Shown here piece by piece: positions 21,251-33,955 of a stretch of DNA of 64,000 nucleotides. This DNA comes from Escallonia rubra (taxonomy: Eukaryota > Streptophyta > Magnoliopsida > Escalloniales > Escalloniaceae). The first letter of the stretch is position 1; every line of letters starts with the position of its first letter. Under the pieces are notes generated by a model. That model was not told the origin of the DNA, ran no database searches, and saw only the letters and a list, made by a program, of their open reading frames with translations. Position numbers and translations under genes: made by a program. Where the stretch lies: contig JAVXUO010001757.1 in assembly GCA_033065855.1 (NCBI GenBank), positions 1-64,000 on the forward strand, written 5' to 3'.

Positions 21251-24200
21251 TCATTCACATGCTACACTACAATAATGTCCTTAAGGGCATCTGCCATAAC
21301 CCCCTTTTATCCACCCACCTGACAGTGGTCGGCCCACGTTTCTTCTATTCCCCGTGTCCCCAACCTCTTCCCAATGCATTTCTCTCTGCCCAGTTAGCCC
21401 CATTCACAAAACAACAAAGAATGGGAAAAGGACGGCAATGAGAGAGAGATAGCCCGAACTGAGCTGTGACTATGTCCACTCATGTTACTGTCGATCATCG
21501 ACACCACCAGGACAATGACCCACGGGTCACTCCGGGACGGGAGCAGGTCCTCGGAGGGCATCCCGCCTAGTCCGCCTGGCAGTTGGCTATAGGGGTAACC
21601 CTCACCGCTGTCAGGTTCTCCGCGCGTCTCTTGACGCACTTCGTGGGATTCAGTAAGGGCTTAGATCGGTGGCTGGGGCAACGGGCTTACTCTGATCATG
21701 TTGTCATGGTGTGGTCAGTCTTCTCAGACAGGTAGAGCGACGCTGTGCGAGGCAGGCAACGCGAATTTGGGAACCGACAGTCTAACAGAGAACCGGTATT
21801 TTGGGACCCCCTGGTGACGTGTCACTCCCAGGGGACGACATGTGGCACTTATGACATAAGCACACTGTTTCCTATAAATAGTGCACTTTATGACTCAAAA
21901 AAGGACTTCTTCTTCATTCTCACGAAAATCACTTTCTCACTCTAGAATTGGAGAGCTCTTGGATTCTAGAGAGAGAAACGCAAAATTGGACATAACTTAA
22001 GATCGTAACATTGGACCCTGACTTGGACCTTGACTCGGACCCTGACTTGGACTATCGACTGCCGGCCCTGTTCGTCTTAGCTTTGCCTTCGCAGCACTGC
22101 CATTCCTCACGGCCTGTCTGGGAAGCCTTGCTCTCAGCCCTTACTCCGTCCTTGTTGTCTCTCACTTTGCGTACTTGGAAGCTGACACGAACTGCAGCCT
22201 TTGTGGCACCTGCACGTAAGCACTAACCCACCTTCCTTGGCATCACCCATTAGATGCTCGTATATTGTTTGAGTCTGGGGCATCATATTATTTCGCATCT
22301 GTTACTGGCATAGTGATTGAGGGTGAAGATCACGCCTTTAAGAACTGATATTGGGATAGGCATCTCGTCGGGAGAATCTTTGACCGTTTCTACGGTTTTT
22401 GGTGGCTATATTGTATATGTTGCGGATAGAGATCTTTCAGTGGATCTCATCCTATTTGATGTTCGAGGTTTGATATCATGCGAGGCATGAATTGATTACA
22501 CTCCAATCACGTATATGTAAGTTGTTAGGGGAAGACCTAGTAATGTTTGGAAGTTTGTAAGGTATGAATAATGGTTAAGCTAGTGATTCGGATGATGGGT
22601 GAGAATAAAGTTCTTGGGAAATGATTATTGTTAGGACTGACAATTGGTTTGACGAATATGATGAGAAATTTGAAATCCTACCTTGTCATCTTGTTCGGTC
22701 CTTTATCTATTGAATTCAAGGGCGACTAAATTGAATGTCAACTTGCGCTGAGACGTCAGAGAAGATGTCATTCATACCGAGTCGTCTTATTCCTTTTTAG
22801 GATATTTATCCTTTCCTTTCGAATTTATTTGGACTTGATAGGGTAGTATCTGACCCACTGGCCATGGAAAAGGTACGAATCTTATTAAGGACCAATAACT
22901 CCTTTCGATTTTGATTTTGATTGCTCCAAGTCGTTGTGTTGACTTTGCTTTGCCAGATCTATATCATTTTTTCTATGTTCGTCGTCTCTTCTGGAATGTC
23001 ATATAATTTTGTTGTGAACCCCGAGAGCCAATACGTATGATTTTTGTTAAAGATTTTTTTTTTGTGTTTTGAGTGTATGATTACGATTATTGTTATCATT
23101 ATTTGCATAGTTTCACCTACATGGATCTGAGTTTAGGTAGATTCATAAGCCTCGGGTAATCTATGAACGCGAATAAACTCTAGGAACGTGGATTAGGTTT
23201 GGACAAGCTATTCGATGATTCGGTATTTGCTTTTGGGAACCGAAAGGCTTTAAATGTTTAACTAAAATGGATGATTGAAGGATAAGGCTATGAGACTTTT
23301 GTAAATAATGTGCTGTGAATCGGAAGTGATGTGATGACATAGAGCCTTACACTCTAGTGAAAATGAATACATAGGCATCCAAAATTATATTTTGTACTAT
23401 GTTAGGAGAACACATCCCTAGGTGACGAATTCGGTAATGGCTTGGACCCGTTGAGATAAGACACCAGAATGTGCAGCAAGGGCACCTCTACCTAATAAGG
23501 GAACAACAGAACGCAGAACCGATGGTTGTCTAAACACTATGAACCCGATTCTGACTTTGATGACATAGAATTTGGCCAACCAGCCGCAAGGAGTACCGAA
23601 TCCGGCCCAACCACAACCATAACCTCGAGATGGGAGTATCTTGGGTGAACTTAATAGATGACCATCTCGGGAATTGGGTTTAAAGTCTGTGTGAGATTCC
23701 GGTGAGCCCATCACTACTGTATAGGAAGACCCCTGCGCAGGTCGGTACTGTTAATTGGTTCTTAGGAATTTGAATTGTGAAGGACCTAAGCTGTAATAGT
23801 TTAAGCTAAAGAGATGAAATCTAGTATTTTGAAAAATCTGAGTTAATGTTGAATTAGATGATTTAGAATATGTGTTAGTGAACATATTTGATAGGTTTGA
23901 TGTGATCTGGTAGGTTAACGTTCCGGGAGTTTGAGGCGGCAGAGCTCCAGATTTTCGGGGCGTTGCATCTCTACAACATCATCATCAACGATAGGGCGGA
24001 CTCGGGAGAAGTTTGCCACAAGTCCTGAATGGTGTTCTCAAAGAGGAGAGATATCGGCTATCAATAATTGCCAACATCTCACAACCACACAATAACCCCT
24101 ACTCAATATCACCCCCAACGTCAGGTATGTTAATCGAATCGAATCATAGCATACTAGGCACGCACCATCCTCATTAAACTCCATCAACGGGGCGGACTAA

Positions 24201-24708
24201 GGGAATTTATTCTACCTTAAGTCCTTAACAACATAATTCAATAAGTGAATATCGGTCATAATAACTATCGGTGTCCAATTATAATAACAAGAGTTTAATA
24301 TAATGTCATCAACATGCCATGCTAACCGAAACAATTAATTAGCATTTTAGAACCACATTGTCCTTACTTGATTGGCTTATAGCCGACGAAACTCGTAACC
24401 TCTGATCGCAACGAGCGGGATCACCTGATCAAATAAGACCTTACTTGTAAGTCATCATTTAAACATTCACGCACACTTTATTCTACCCCTTCGCTAGTTA
24501 ATCAGATCCTTAACCTAGCCTTATCAACGCATTGGGGATAACAACCCTCTCATCTTCGATGTATTAACACCATTCCTCATTTTTCACCACTCCGGATGCT
24601 TAATAACGCCCTTGCCCAAAATTTAGCGCCAGCATGGCAAATTACCAAATACCCCCTAATGGCCGCTACACCACCAACACCTCAAAACTGCTTTAAAACT
24701 ACTTTTTA
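21251..24708. other. Repeat-like intergenic DNA, probable LTR remnants
   Basis: No gene is recognisable. A TATA-like CCTATAAATAG lies at about 21870 with a CT-rich stretch behind it. Near 23950-23967 the minus strand begins TGCAACGCCCCGAAAATC, the type of sequence that starts many plant Gypsy LTRs. No coding part of a retroelement is present, so at most these are solo or broken LTRs. The classification is tentative. Confidence 0.35.
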
Positions 24709-25423
24709 AGGGCCGTTTGACAAGGTTTTTTTTTGCTCTTTTTTTTCAGTTTTGAAAATTGGAAAAAATAGGAGTGTTTGGTACCACTTTTTTTTTCAAT
24801 TTAAAAAGTGGCTTTTTAAATTGTAGAGTAAAAAAAAGAAGAAGAAAAAGCTCTTTTCGTTTTCACTTTAATTTTTTTTTTGAGACCTCCACCACAATTC
24901 ACCCACCGCGGGTAGCCACCGCCCGGCAGCCACCGACAGCCACTGCTTGCCGCCGGCAGCAACCACCGGGCGGCGGTGGGCGGTGGCCACCACCGCTGGC
25001 CGGAGGCCACCTCCGGCAGCCACCGCCTCCGGCAACCACCACCTTCGGCCACCGGCAACCACCACCGGGCGGCAGGTGGCCTCCGGCCACCACCGCCGGC
25101 AGCCACCGTCCCTAGCCGACAACCACCACCGTCGGCATCCACCATCTCCGGCCGCCGGTAGCCACCTCCGGCCACCACTCCGGCAGCCACCGCCGGCAAC
25201 AACCACCGCCGGCCACCACCACCGTCGACCACCGCTACGCCCCACCATCGCCACCGCAAACCACCACAAAAAAAAGTCAAAATAAAAAGGGTTACCAAAC
25301 ACAAAAAAAAAATGGTTATCAAAAACCTACTTGTTTTTGTAAAAAAAAAAAAATTTTAACTGCTCTTTAAAAATTGCTCTTTAAAAACTGAAGACAAAAA
25401 AAAAAGCTCTATCAAACAGAGCC
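24709..25423. mobile_element. MITE-like element with GC-rich core
   Basis: The left end GGGCCGTTTGACAAGG is inverse to the right end TCTATCAAACAGAGCC, and both are followed inward by A/T runs and a CAGTTTT-type block. TTA stands on both sides, which would fit a Harbinger-type 3-bp duplication but could be chance. The core (24890-25250) is a run of CCACCGCCGG-type units very unlike the AT-rich surroundings. Open frames across it are translated repeat. It interrupts a sequence related to the blocks that follow at 25.4-25.8 kb. Confidence 0.5.
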
Positions 25424-26649
25424 TTAGATTTACTACAGCATTTATGGACCAAATAGTCCCTTAGAAAAATTTAAAGGAAAAATTACCAAAACACCCCCTA
25501 GCGGCCATTGCCCCAACAAACATCTCAGAACTACTTCAAAACAACATTTCCGATGTCTTACACCCCTTCCTGGACCAAAAAGTCATTTGAAAATTTTTAT
25601 AGGAAAAAATTACCAACTTACCCCCTCTGGGCGGCAAATTACCAAAATGCCCCTGAGGGTTCACCACCTCCCCAACACCCCAAATCTGCTTCAAAACAAC
25701 TTTTTAGGTGTTTTACAACCCTTCACACGGACTAACAAGTCCTTCAATTTTTTTTAGGAAAACTTACCAAAAAAACCCCTCATAGTGGCAAATTACCAAA
25801 ATGACCCTAGGGGTTTCCGATACCAGAAAAATCCCAAAACTACTTTAAAACACTATTTTAAGCCTTTCGAAGTTATTTTTGAGTTAAAAAGTATTTTAAG
25901 AAATTTTCGCTCAAAAATTCCATATCAATGTCTGGACCGAGCGCTTAAAAGTCGGTTCGGCCAAAAATACTCTTGACTTCCGAACGATCCAAAATTTTGG
26001 AAAATGGAACATTTCAGTATCCTAGAGTCCTCATAAATTTTTTGTGCGAAACCGCGTTAGTTTGCTATTTTAAATTTTACCATAAAATTTCATAATAACT
26101 AGGTCCATTAACCCCATTCCCAATCTCGGAAAAATCTGAAAGTTTTCCCAATATAGGTCTCCTAAAACTAACTGGGGTTACTGTTTTACACTTTAGCTAA
26201 ATTTGACCCTAACGGTTTTTAAAAATTCAAATTATGATTGCTTAAATTAATTTCTTACTTTTTAGTGCAAAAACAGTCAGTGTTAACATCAAACACACAC
26301 ACTAGTTCACCTTTTTTTCATACAGTCCATCTTCTTCCTCCCTCCACTCACTGCCGAGACACCCATTTCACATGAATCCCACTCATTCATCCACAACCAC
26401 TTCCAATTCCACCCAAATTCACCTAATTCCACTTTTTTTAGCCATTTTAACATACCACTACATCCATTAAATCCACCCAAATTCACTTCTTCATCTCACC
26501 CAAAACACACTCATATACACACACTTAGAACATATACTAAACTCACACAAAAACACATGCACAACACTGTAATAACTACCAAGTTTCCTCCTTTTCTCCT
26601 TTCTAAGCCTTCATACCCACAAATTATTCATAGTTTCATAATAATCCCC

Positions 26650-26654
<5 letters not shown>

Positions 26655-26710
<56 letters not shown>

Positions 26711-26725
26711 CACACACACACACAC
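26655..26725 (+). repeat. (TA)n(CA)n microsatellite
   Basis: About 26 TA units followed by about 8 CA units. Confidence 0.95.
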
Positions 26726-28059
26726 GAAAACAACCAAATTAACCCTAAATTCTTTACAATTAATGATTCGAAATAAAGCGATTACCCTATTAGATTTAGG
26801 GTTTGCCCTTTTCCTTCTTCTTCCTCCCTTTTTCTTCTTTTTTTCCCTCTCTGTTTTCTGTTCTTCTTCATTACTGTTCACGGCCACTATTCAGACTTTC
26901 TTTATTTACATTCCCACCCCACAACTTTAGTTTATAATTTCCCTCCATAATTCTTTATCCAACAATTTTTTTTATTTGATTTTACTTACTCAAGAACTAA
27001 ACCCACCATAAGGTGACAAACTTTGGGCTGATTTCTCCCAGCTTTGTGACACCTCTTGCCAATTTTCAAATTTTGCACTTTGGCCCCTAAAGTTTCCCCA
27101 AATTGCATTTTGACCCCTCTACTTTGTGACACATCTTACCTGGATCTAAAGTTAAGCTAGTCTAACTAAAAAGTCTTTTACTTTAACCTAAACGGAACAA
27201 TCCAATTATTAGTATATAATATATATTACGATATTATGAATTCAATACTGACTCACACATTCTCCCAGAACGACTCACTCACCGAGTGTGTAAAATTACT
27301 AAAATGCCCCTTATGTGTAAAATTACAAAAAACACCGCTCTCACACTTAAATCGCCAAAACTACCTTTTTGTAAATAGAATCACTAAAATATCCTTACCG
27401 TATGTGAATTTATCTAAAAATACATATTAGGTAAAATTACCAAAATACTCCCTCTAGGTGGCAAATTACCAAAATACTCCCTGTGGATTCCAGGCACCGA
27501 AAAACTCTCGAAAACACTTTAAAACACAGTTTCAAGCATCCCGAATTCATTTTTGGGCTAAAAAGTTTTTCAGAAAATTTTCTCTCAAAAATCCCGAATC
27601 GATGTCTAGATAGAGCGCTCAAGAAGCCGGTACCGCTAAAATACCTATCAGCCTCAAAATGGTACGAAACTTTAGAAAATGGAACATCTCAGTAAAATAA
27701 TGTTTCCCTAAAATTTTCATATTAAAATAGCTTGGTTTGTTATACTAAATAATTCAATCATTCTTCTTAATCGATACCCTAATTTAACTTATTTTGCGGA
27801 CATCGAAAATTCTCAAAAAATTCCAGAGCTTACATCTCATAAAAAATAAGGGTTATTGTTTTAGATTTTGTCAGATTTTAATCCTAACTATTTATAAAAA
27901 TTCATATAAAAGTTGCCTAAATAATTCATTATCTTTAGCCACAATTACACTTACTATTTAAATTAAAACACCTGCTACTTCACTTAAACTACATACAATC
28001 ATCTTCTTCCTTTTCTTCATCTGCTGAACATATACTCCTATTGAATTCCCCATCACTCA

Positions 28060-28540
28060 TTAACACACACATATACACATCTAAAACACACTCAATAACA
28101 CACTTACACATGTATTACACACATTGTCACACAATACACACCCACCCGAAGTTCTCTCTCTCTTTCTCACACACACGGCACACACTCAAACACACACCAA
28201 CCTCATCATTTTCCTCCGAAACACTCCTATACACGTCATACCACACACACATTTTAAACCCACAATTACCCCGCAAACTCACACACCCGAATGCATACAC
28301 ATAGTAAAACACATACAAGACACTGTGCAGACCCCAACTACACTGCATACACACATAAAACACACACCTTCTACCTTACTCACTCATACACACACAAATA
28401 CACCATAATTCCCCCATAATCCCACTACCCCGAAGCTCGCACACATAAAAAAACACGTATTATAACACACAATCACACACGTAGCAAATTCACACACAAC
28501 GCTTAGAACACACACACACACACACAATACTGAGATTACA
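28060..28540 (+). repeat. CA-rich low-complexity stretch
   Basis: Irregular ACACAC, CACACA and CATACA sequence over nearly 500 bp. Open frames rich in His and Thr here are products of the repeat. Confidence 0.8.
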
Positions 28541-29037
28541 CTTAAAATGGGTAAAGCTATACCCTTGAAGAAATCCTTCCCTCTTTGAAATCCTTTCCCG
28601 AATTTCTTCTTTTTCTTCCCATGTTTCCTCTTCTTTCTTCTCTGTTTTTTTTCTTTTCTGTTCTTAGCTACTGTTTCCTTTCTTTTGTTTTTCCATCTTA
28701 CCCGAATTTCTCTTTAATTTTTTTTAACATCCAACCATTATTGTATAATTTAATTTCATTACTCACCCTTTTCAAAAGTAGAAGGTGGCATCTTTTTAAC
28801 ACACATTTCATAACAATTACACATAATACCTAACTTTCAAAATTGCAATTTATCCCCCAATTGTTTCTAAAATTACAAAATGACCCCAAAAGTTTTCAAA
28901 ATTATATTTTTGTCCAAAAATTCTTTTGAGCTTCCATTCTCTACTAGTCTTCGAGCATTGCTCAAAATTAGTACCCGTTTATTTTTTTTGAAGCACAAAT
29001 GATTATTTTAAACCTGTTATAAATGCGAGATATTACA

Positions 29038-30452
29038 CATGTTCCTTCATCACCTTTTGGAATCAATTTCTTATTTCTCGTAAATGCAAGAGAAAAAATA
29101 AAAGAGACTTTAAGAAGAAAGATTGGGAAACGAAATCACGACAAGTATGTAATCAGAAGAAAGTAGGTTTGTAAATAAGGTGAAGAGTCCTAATTTGACT
29201 TCACTATATTGATTGGTCGAGTAGAAACAGGTCACTGCCAAAATCTCGAATTCAAATTGAATTGACTCGCACGATACCAAGGTTTGCACGAGTCAAGGAA
29301 CGCAATGTTAGCCTCTCAAAATTCAGTTTTACGGTGATCAATGAAATATGGACACATGTGCAAAGAAGAAAGCTAAGACGCCTTATGAGTGACTATTAAT
29401 AACGATGTCATTAATGATGATGTAATGACAGTTTAAAGTATTTCAAGTTTCATCATACGTGGGGCTTGCATTAAAGAAAACTATGTGGAAGGTTTATACA
29501 GATGTCAACGAGGGAGAAATCGATAGTGATGGTTATAAGAGATAGAGACAGACGGTTTCTTCAGGATCGACGCAACCAATTTTAAGTAGTTATGAGATGT
29601 TAGCGATGTATAAGGATAAAAGAAGAAGATGGGCAAAGAAAAAAAGGACGATACAACTCAACAAAATGTCTTGACACAAGATCTTTCTTTTTCTTTTTCC
29701 TTTAGCTTTTAGATGTTTTGCTTTTTGATAGAGGCCCTGTTTCGAGAATGAATACTTTGTTTTTATTTGCAAAGGATTTTCTTTGTTCATTGGGCGCATT
29801 GTCTTTACTTTGTCTTAATTTTTCATTTTCATTAAAGTTTTCATTTTCAAGGAAGTCCTCATGTAAAGAGGCAAAAAAGAACTCACATTAAATTGAGAGT
29901 TTGCCCGCAAGCGTAAACAAGTTGTAACTGGTCACAAGAAAAATTGAAATAAGGATTTTCATTGACATACACACACATTGCGCTGACATATTGCCCACTG
30001 CAACGTCTATGGCTACGGTCGGAAAGAGAAAGACGACGATAGTAACTATATGAATAGATTGATGAAGAAAAAACATTAAAGATAAAAAGATTTGGCGATG
30101 AAGCTCCTTTTTATACCAAGGTTAGTGCCTGAACAACAAAGCTAGATATTATGTGAAAGGTAGAATTATAATTATAAAAAAAAATATGGGAAGGGGAGAA
30201 TTTGGTCTCATAGAAATAAAAAATAAATCTCAAATTACTATAGCCGTTGACATTGGTCAAACTATTGATATAAGTATAAAAAAAAAATTGGCTGCTACTT
30301 GAATTGAAAGAATATTCATTCTACTCCCTATATAACAAGAATCGATGGTCGCTAAATGTTTTTAAATAATTTTTATTTAATGACGCTAAAAAAATACTGT
30401 TAAAAATTTATCGCTGAAAGTGTTAGTAGAAAATTCATATTTTTAGTAGATG
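29038..30452. other. AT-rich spacer before the MULE
   Basis: No recognisable gene. A 62-codon minus-strand frame (29888-30076) begins with a hydrophobic stretch and has TATAAAAA about 32 bp upstream of its ATG. That is too little to call it a gene. Confidence 0.5.
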
Positions 30453-30461
30453 AAGATTTAT
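30453..30461 (+). repeat. Left 9-bp target-site duplication of the MULE
   Basis: AAGATTTAT, identical to 44309-44317. Confidence 0.9.
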
Positions 30462-30810
30462 GGGTAAATTACACTAAAACCCCCTGAGGTTTTACATAAT
30501 TACACTCCACTACCGCTATCTTTAAAAATTACACTCCGCCCCCTGAGGTTTGTACCCGCATTACACACAACTACACAGATTTAACGGCCCGTCCAACTCC
30601 GTGAGGAGATTCCCTGACACACTCTTTTATGCAATTTTCATACCCAAAATACCCCCCCTTTGTCATTTACTCCCTTGTGTGATCGTCTTGTAATGTGGGT
30701 TTTTACATAATTTCAACCAACTCCACAGCAGCTTCTTCCTTTCCTCCACCTTCTGCTCATGCCCTTTTATCCCTAAAGTAAAATCAGACCCATCAATTTA
30801 AGGGGTAACA

Positions 30811-31233
30811 ATGTCTTGGTCAGAAAGTAATGAAGAGTGGTTGGATCTAAGGTTTAGGTACAAGAATTGTTGATGTAGAAAGAGGGCAAACTTGAGGATT
30901 GTTGAATCTGATGAGAAGCCAAGTAAAGGTAAGTTGTTCTTCTCTTGTGCAAGTGGTGGATGTAAAATGTTCACTTGGTGCACACCTGATAGAGCAACAA
31001 TGAAGCCAAGTGGAAGGTTAATGAAATGTTCATCTGAGTTTTCTGAAGAGATTCAAAGGCCCGAGATCAATGAAAAGGCAAAGATGCACTTTTTTGATGG
31101 AAATAGAGTTGTAACCGGTCAAAAATTACAGTTGATTGAAGCTAATCAGGCAATGCTGAAGTTGTTGGTTATTTCTTCTCTAATTTCCTCATGGATGTGT
31201 ATTATGGTGATGTTTTTTGTTGTCCGCAAATGA
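30811..31233 (+). pseudogene. Small GRF-zinc-finger/membrane protein gene of the MULE
   Basis: From ATG 30811 the frame runs 140 codons with one in-frame TGA at 30871-30873, which falls between the two cysteines of the first CxC pair. The rest reads ANLRIVESDEKPSKGKLFFS, C, then GGCKMFTWC, the GRF-type zinc finger (CxC...C...C plus aromatic residues). The C-terminus (LLVISSLISSWMCIMVMFFV) is a likely membrane segment. Short GRF plus membrane-tail proteins are common in plant genomes. Here the gene lies inside intact MULE ends, on the opposite strand to the transposase, so it is probably part of the element or captured by it. A genuine start after the stop (ATG 31087) would lack the finger. 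Confidence 0.6.
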
Positions 31234-32372
31234 GGAATTTGGGTGTGTGTTTATGTACTGCAAGTAATGTGGGCTTCATTTTCCTTTCCAGAGCTCTTTT
31301 GTAATATTTTGTAATGACTTTGTATGAAGAAGGTGAATGAATGTGATTTTCTAGGGTTTTCTCTGTATGGCCTTCTCTGATCTTTTTCGTCATGGGAGCT
31401 CAGTGTAATTATTGTAAACCTCATGGGAGTTCTGTGTAATTTGAAAAGTAACTATTTTTGCGCATGACATGCTGTGGATGAATATGATGCATGAATTGTT
31501 GAATTGGAGTGACCTTTCTGAAAAATAGCAAATCAGGACATGATCAAACACCCTCTTCAAAACTAGTGAACAAACAAACTGCACCCAAATCATGCCAGGG
31601 TATCACCAACATATTGCAACCAACTCCATAAACAAAATGCACCACCACAGTAGTATGCACCAACACAGTGCAACCCACTGCTGTATTGCAACACACTGCA
31701 TAAACTCAATGCAACAGACCAAATGAAGACAACCAAGTGCAACAAATCAAATACACAAACACATTGCACCAAACTGCAGTGTGCACACAAACTAATTGGT
31801 AAATTACAAAAAGCACTGAGATTTAATACAACCATGGTTTCATTATCCAAAAATAGACAGTTTACATCATCCCCAAGATCTAAGCTTACATAATCCAAAC
31901 TTGTGCATGTGTTGACTGTAACCTAAACTTTACAAAGTGTACACATTGTCTGTCACATATTTGGGACCTAAAGCTAACATATTCCTTGGACTTCAACTTC
32001 AAAAACTTGTATGCAGTCACAAGGTATTCACAATTTCTTCATTCAGCTTCGCAAAATAATCTTCACAATATCTTCAGTTAGCTTCACAAAATAATCTTCA
32101 ATCTATCTTCAACTAGCTTCACAAAATAATCATCATTCACAGCTTCACAAAATAATCTTCAATCTGTCTTCAACTAGCTTCACAAAAGAATCTTCATTCA
32201 CAGCTTCACAAAAGTCATTTCATATCTACAAATACCCTTACCCTTCTCTGCAGCTTCAAGGCTGTGACTCCTGGGTTTGAGCCACCACCTCAAGTCCTCC
32301 CTGTTAAAAAAAAAACAGATTGGGAAAACTTGAGGAAAAAAATAATAAGTTAAAGTCTGAAAAACAAGTAAA
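31234..32372. other. MULE spacer with short imperfect repeats
   Basis: No gene. At 31610-31800 a CACCAACACAGTGCAAC-like motif recurs irregularly. At 32035-32220 the phrase AGCTTCACAAAATAATCTTC recurs four or five times. Both are simple local repeats. Confidence 0.6.
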
Positions 32373-32375
32373 AGA
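32373..32375 (+). repeat. Left 3-bp target-site duplication of the CACTA
   Basis: AGA, matching 40372-40374. A 3-bp match is weak alone but sits exactly at both TIR borders. Confidence 0.75.
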
Positions 32376-32388
32376 CACTACAAGAAAA

Positions 32389-32692
32389 AGACGTCTTTTG
32401 CGACGGAGTTTTAGCGACGGAATCGATTCCGTCGCTAAAATGAGTTTTACCGACGGAAACCTCCGTCAGTAAAACTCCGTCGTGAAATATTATTTAAGAG
32501 ACGGATTTATTCCGTCGCAAAAAACTCCGTCGGTGAAAAGGCGTTTTACCGACGGAAACCTCCGTCAGTAAAACTCCGTCGTGAAATAGACTTTAAGCGA
32601 CGGATTTATTCCGTCGCAAAAAACTCCGTCGGTACAAATAGGTCTTCACCGACGGACTTTTAGCGATGGAATAAATCCGTCGCTAAAAGTCT
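32389..32692. repeat. Left subterminal repeats of the CACTA
   Basis: Copies of TTTAGCGACGGA and its inverse TCCGTCGCTAAA alternate in both directions, with variants such as CCGTCGGTAAAA. In En/Spm elements such motifs bind the TNPA protein (established for maize En/Spm and assumed here). The block contains a longer repeat from TTTTACCGACGGAAACCTCC, seen near 32446 and 32543. Confidence 0.85.
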
Positions 32693-32817
32693 ATTTAACT
32701 CTCAGATCTGGTTTGAACTGTCACTGCTTCTCTCTTCAAAAATCCCAAAACCCATTTCCGGCGATTGTGCCACCGCCGTTCTCACATCCTGCCCCACCTT
32801 CGGCGCCACCGAAAGCC

Positions 32818-32990
32818 TCGACACCGGCGGCGACCTCCCTCGACACCGGCGGTGACTTCCCTCTACCCTGGCGGCGACCTCCCTCGACACCGGCGGTGAC
32901 TTCCCTCGACCCCGGCGGTGACCTCCCTCGACAACGGCGGTGACTTCCCTCGACGCGACGGTGACCTCCCTCGACGCCGGCGACTCCCAT
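32818..32990 (+). repeat. 22-bp GC-rich minisatellite
   Basis: Units like CTCGACACCGGCGGTGACTT recur with the GGCGG core at 32826, 32848, 32870, 32892, 32914 and 32936. The period is not a multiple of three, so open frames across it are not evidence of a protein. It ends at a possible donor (CATCAG then GTAATT), so it may lie in the first exon of a CACTA transcript. Confidence 0.85.
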
Positions 32991-33354
32991 CAGGTAATTT
33001 TTTTTATAGTGTTTAATATCACTACCCATTATTTTATTTTATTATGTTACAATTAAATGCCCTTTATGCTTCATTTTCGGTAGCAATCGCCGACAGTCAC
33101 TACGGCAAACTCCGATAGCCGTCCCCTACCGACCATCGCTGCCGTCCAACTCCAGCAGCCACGTTGGTCCGCTGCCTCTACCAACTAGAATAATGAAAAT
33201 AATCTCATCCAAAAATATGACTAGTTTCAAAGAAAATAAATTAGAAGCTAAAAAAGTTGACTCGTATTGTAAATAATCGGGTTAAGTGGCGTTGGATCTA
33301 GATGGGATGGGACGGGACGAAACTGGGCAAGGGACATTAAAATTAAGATGACGC

Positions 33355-33384
33355 AAACCCTAAACCCTAAACCCTAAACCCTAA
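33355..33384 (+). repeat. Short telomere-type run (AAACCCT)4
   Basis: Four perfect copies of the plant telomere heptamer lead directly into the 240-bp array, which is built from the related phrase AACCCTAAATTGAA. Confidence 0.9.
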
Positions 33385-33955
33385 TTGAATCGAACCCTAA
33401 ATTAAACTAATTGAACCCCTAATTAAACCCTAAATTGATTGCCCCAATCTAATCGAACCCTAATTGAACCCTAAATTGAATGCCCTAATCCAGTCGAACC
33501 CTAAATTGAACTAATTGAACCCTAAATTGAATGCCTCAAATCAACCGAACCCTAAATTGAATCAATAGAACCCCCTAATTGAACCCTAAATTGAAGTAAT
33601 TGAACCCTAAATTGAATGCCCTAATTGAATCGAACCCTAAATTAAACTAATTGAACCCCTAATTAAACCCTAAATTGATTGCCCCAATCTAACCGAACCC
33701 TAATTGAACCCTAAATTGAATGCCCTAATCCAACCGAACCCTAAATTGAACTAATTGAACCCTAAATTGAATGCCTCAAATCAATCGAACCCTAAATTGA
33801 ATCAATAGAACCTGCTAATTGAACCCTAAATTGAAGTAATTGAACCCTAAATTGAATGCCCTAATCGAATCGAACCCTAAATTAAACTAATTGAACCCAA
33901 AATTGAATGCCCTAATATAATCGAACCCTAAATTGAAATAATTCAAGCGCATCGG
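33385..33955 (+). repeat. 240-bp higher-order repeat of AACCCTAAATTGAA units
   Basis: The phrase CGAACCCTAAATTAAAC starts at 33391, 33631 and 33871, exactly 240 bp apart, with near-identical sequence between. Each 240-bp unit is itself made of shorter AACCCTAA(A)TTGAA variants. Confidence 0.9.

Larger units (their letters stand above)
25424..29037 (-). repeat. Two diverged direct copies of an LTR-like unit
   Basis: The stretch around 25760-26050 recurs at about 27435-27720, an offset near 1674 bp; for example CTCAAAAATTCC is matched by CTCAAAAATCCC. Later landmarks also recur in order: a CA-rich stretch, then a TTCTTC-rich stretch, then runs like TTTTGACCCC. On the minus strand the right border starts TGTAATATCTCGCA at 29037, like a Gypsy LTR start. 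No protein-coding part is seen. These look like old LTR fragments. Confidence 0.45.

Noticed and set aside
24759-25322. Several overlapping long open frames on both strands (up to 168 codons)
   Set aside because: They are translations of a GC-rich CCACCGCCGG-type repeat in all frames, with no domain and no constant frame.
33355-33384. True telomere or fusion site
   Set aside because: Only four heptamers, inside a transposon and next to derived repeats; no long telomeric array is present.
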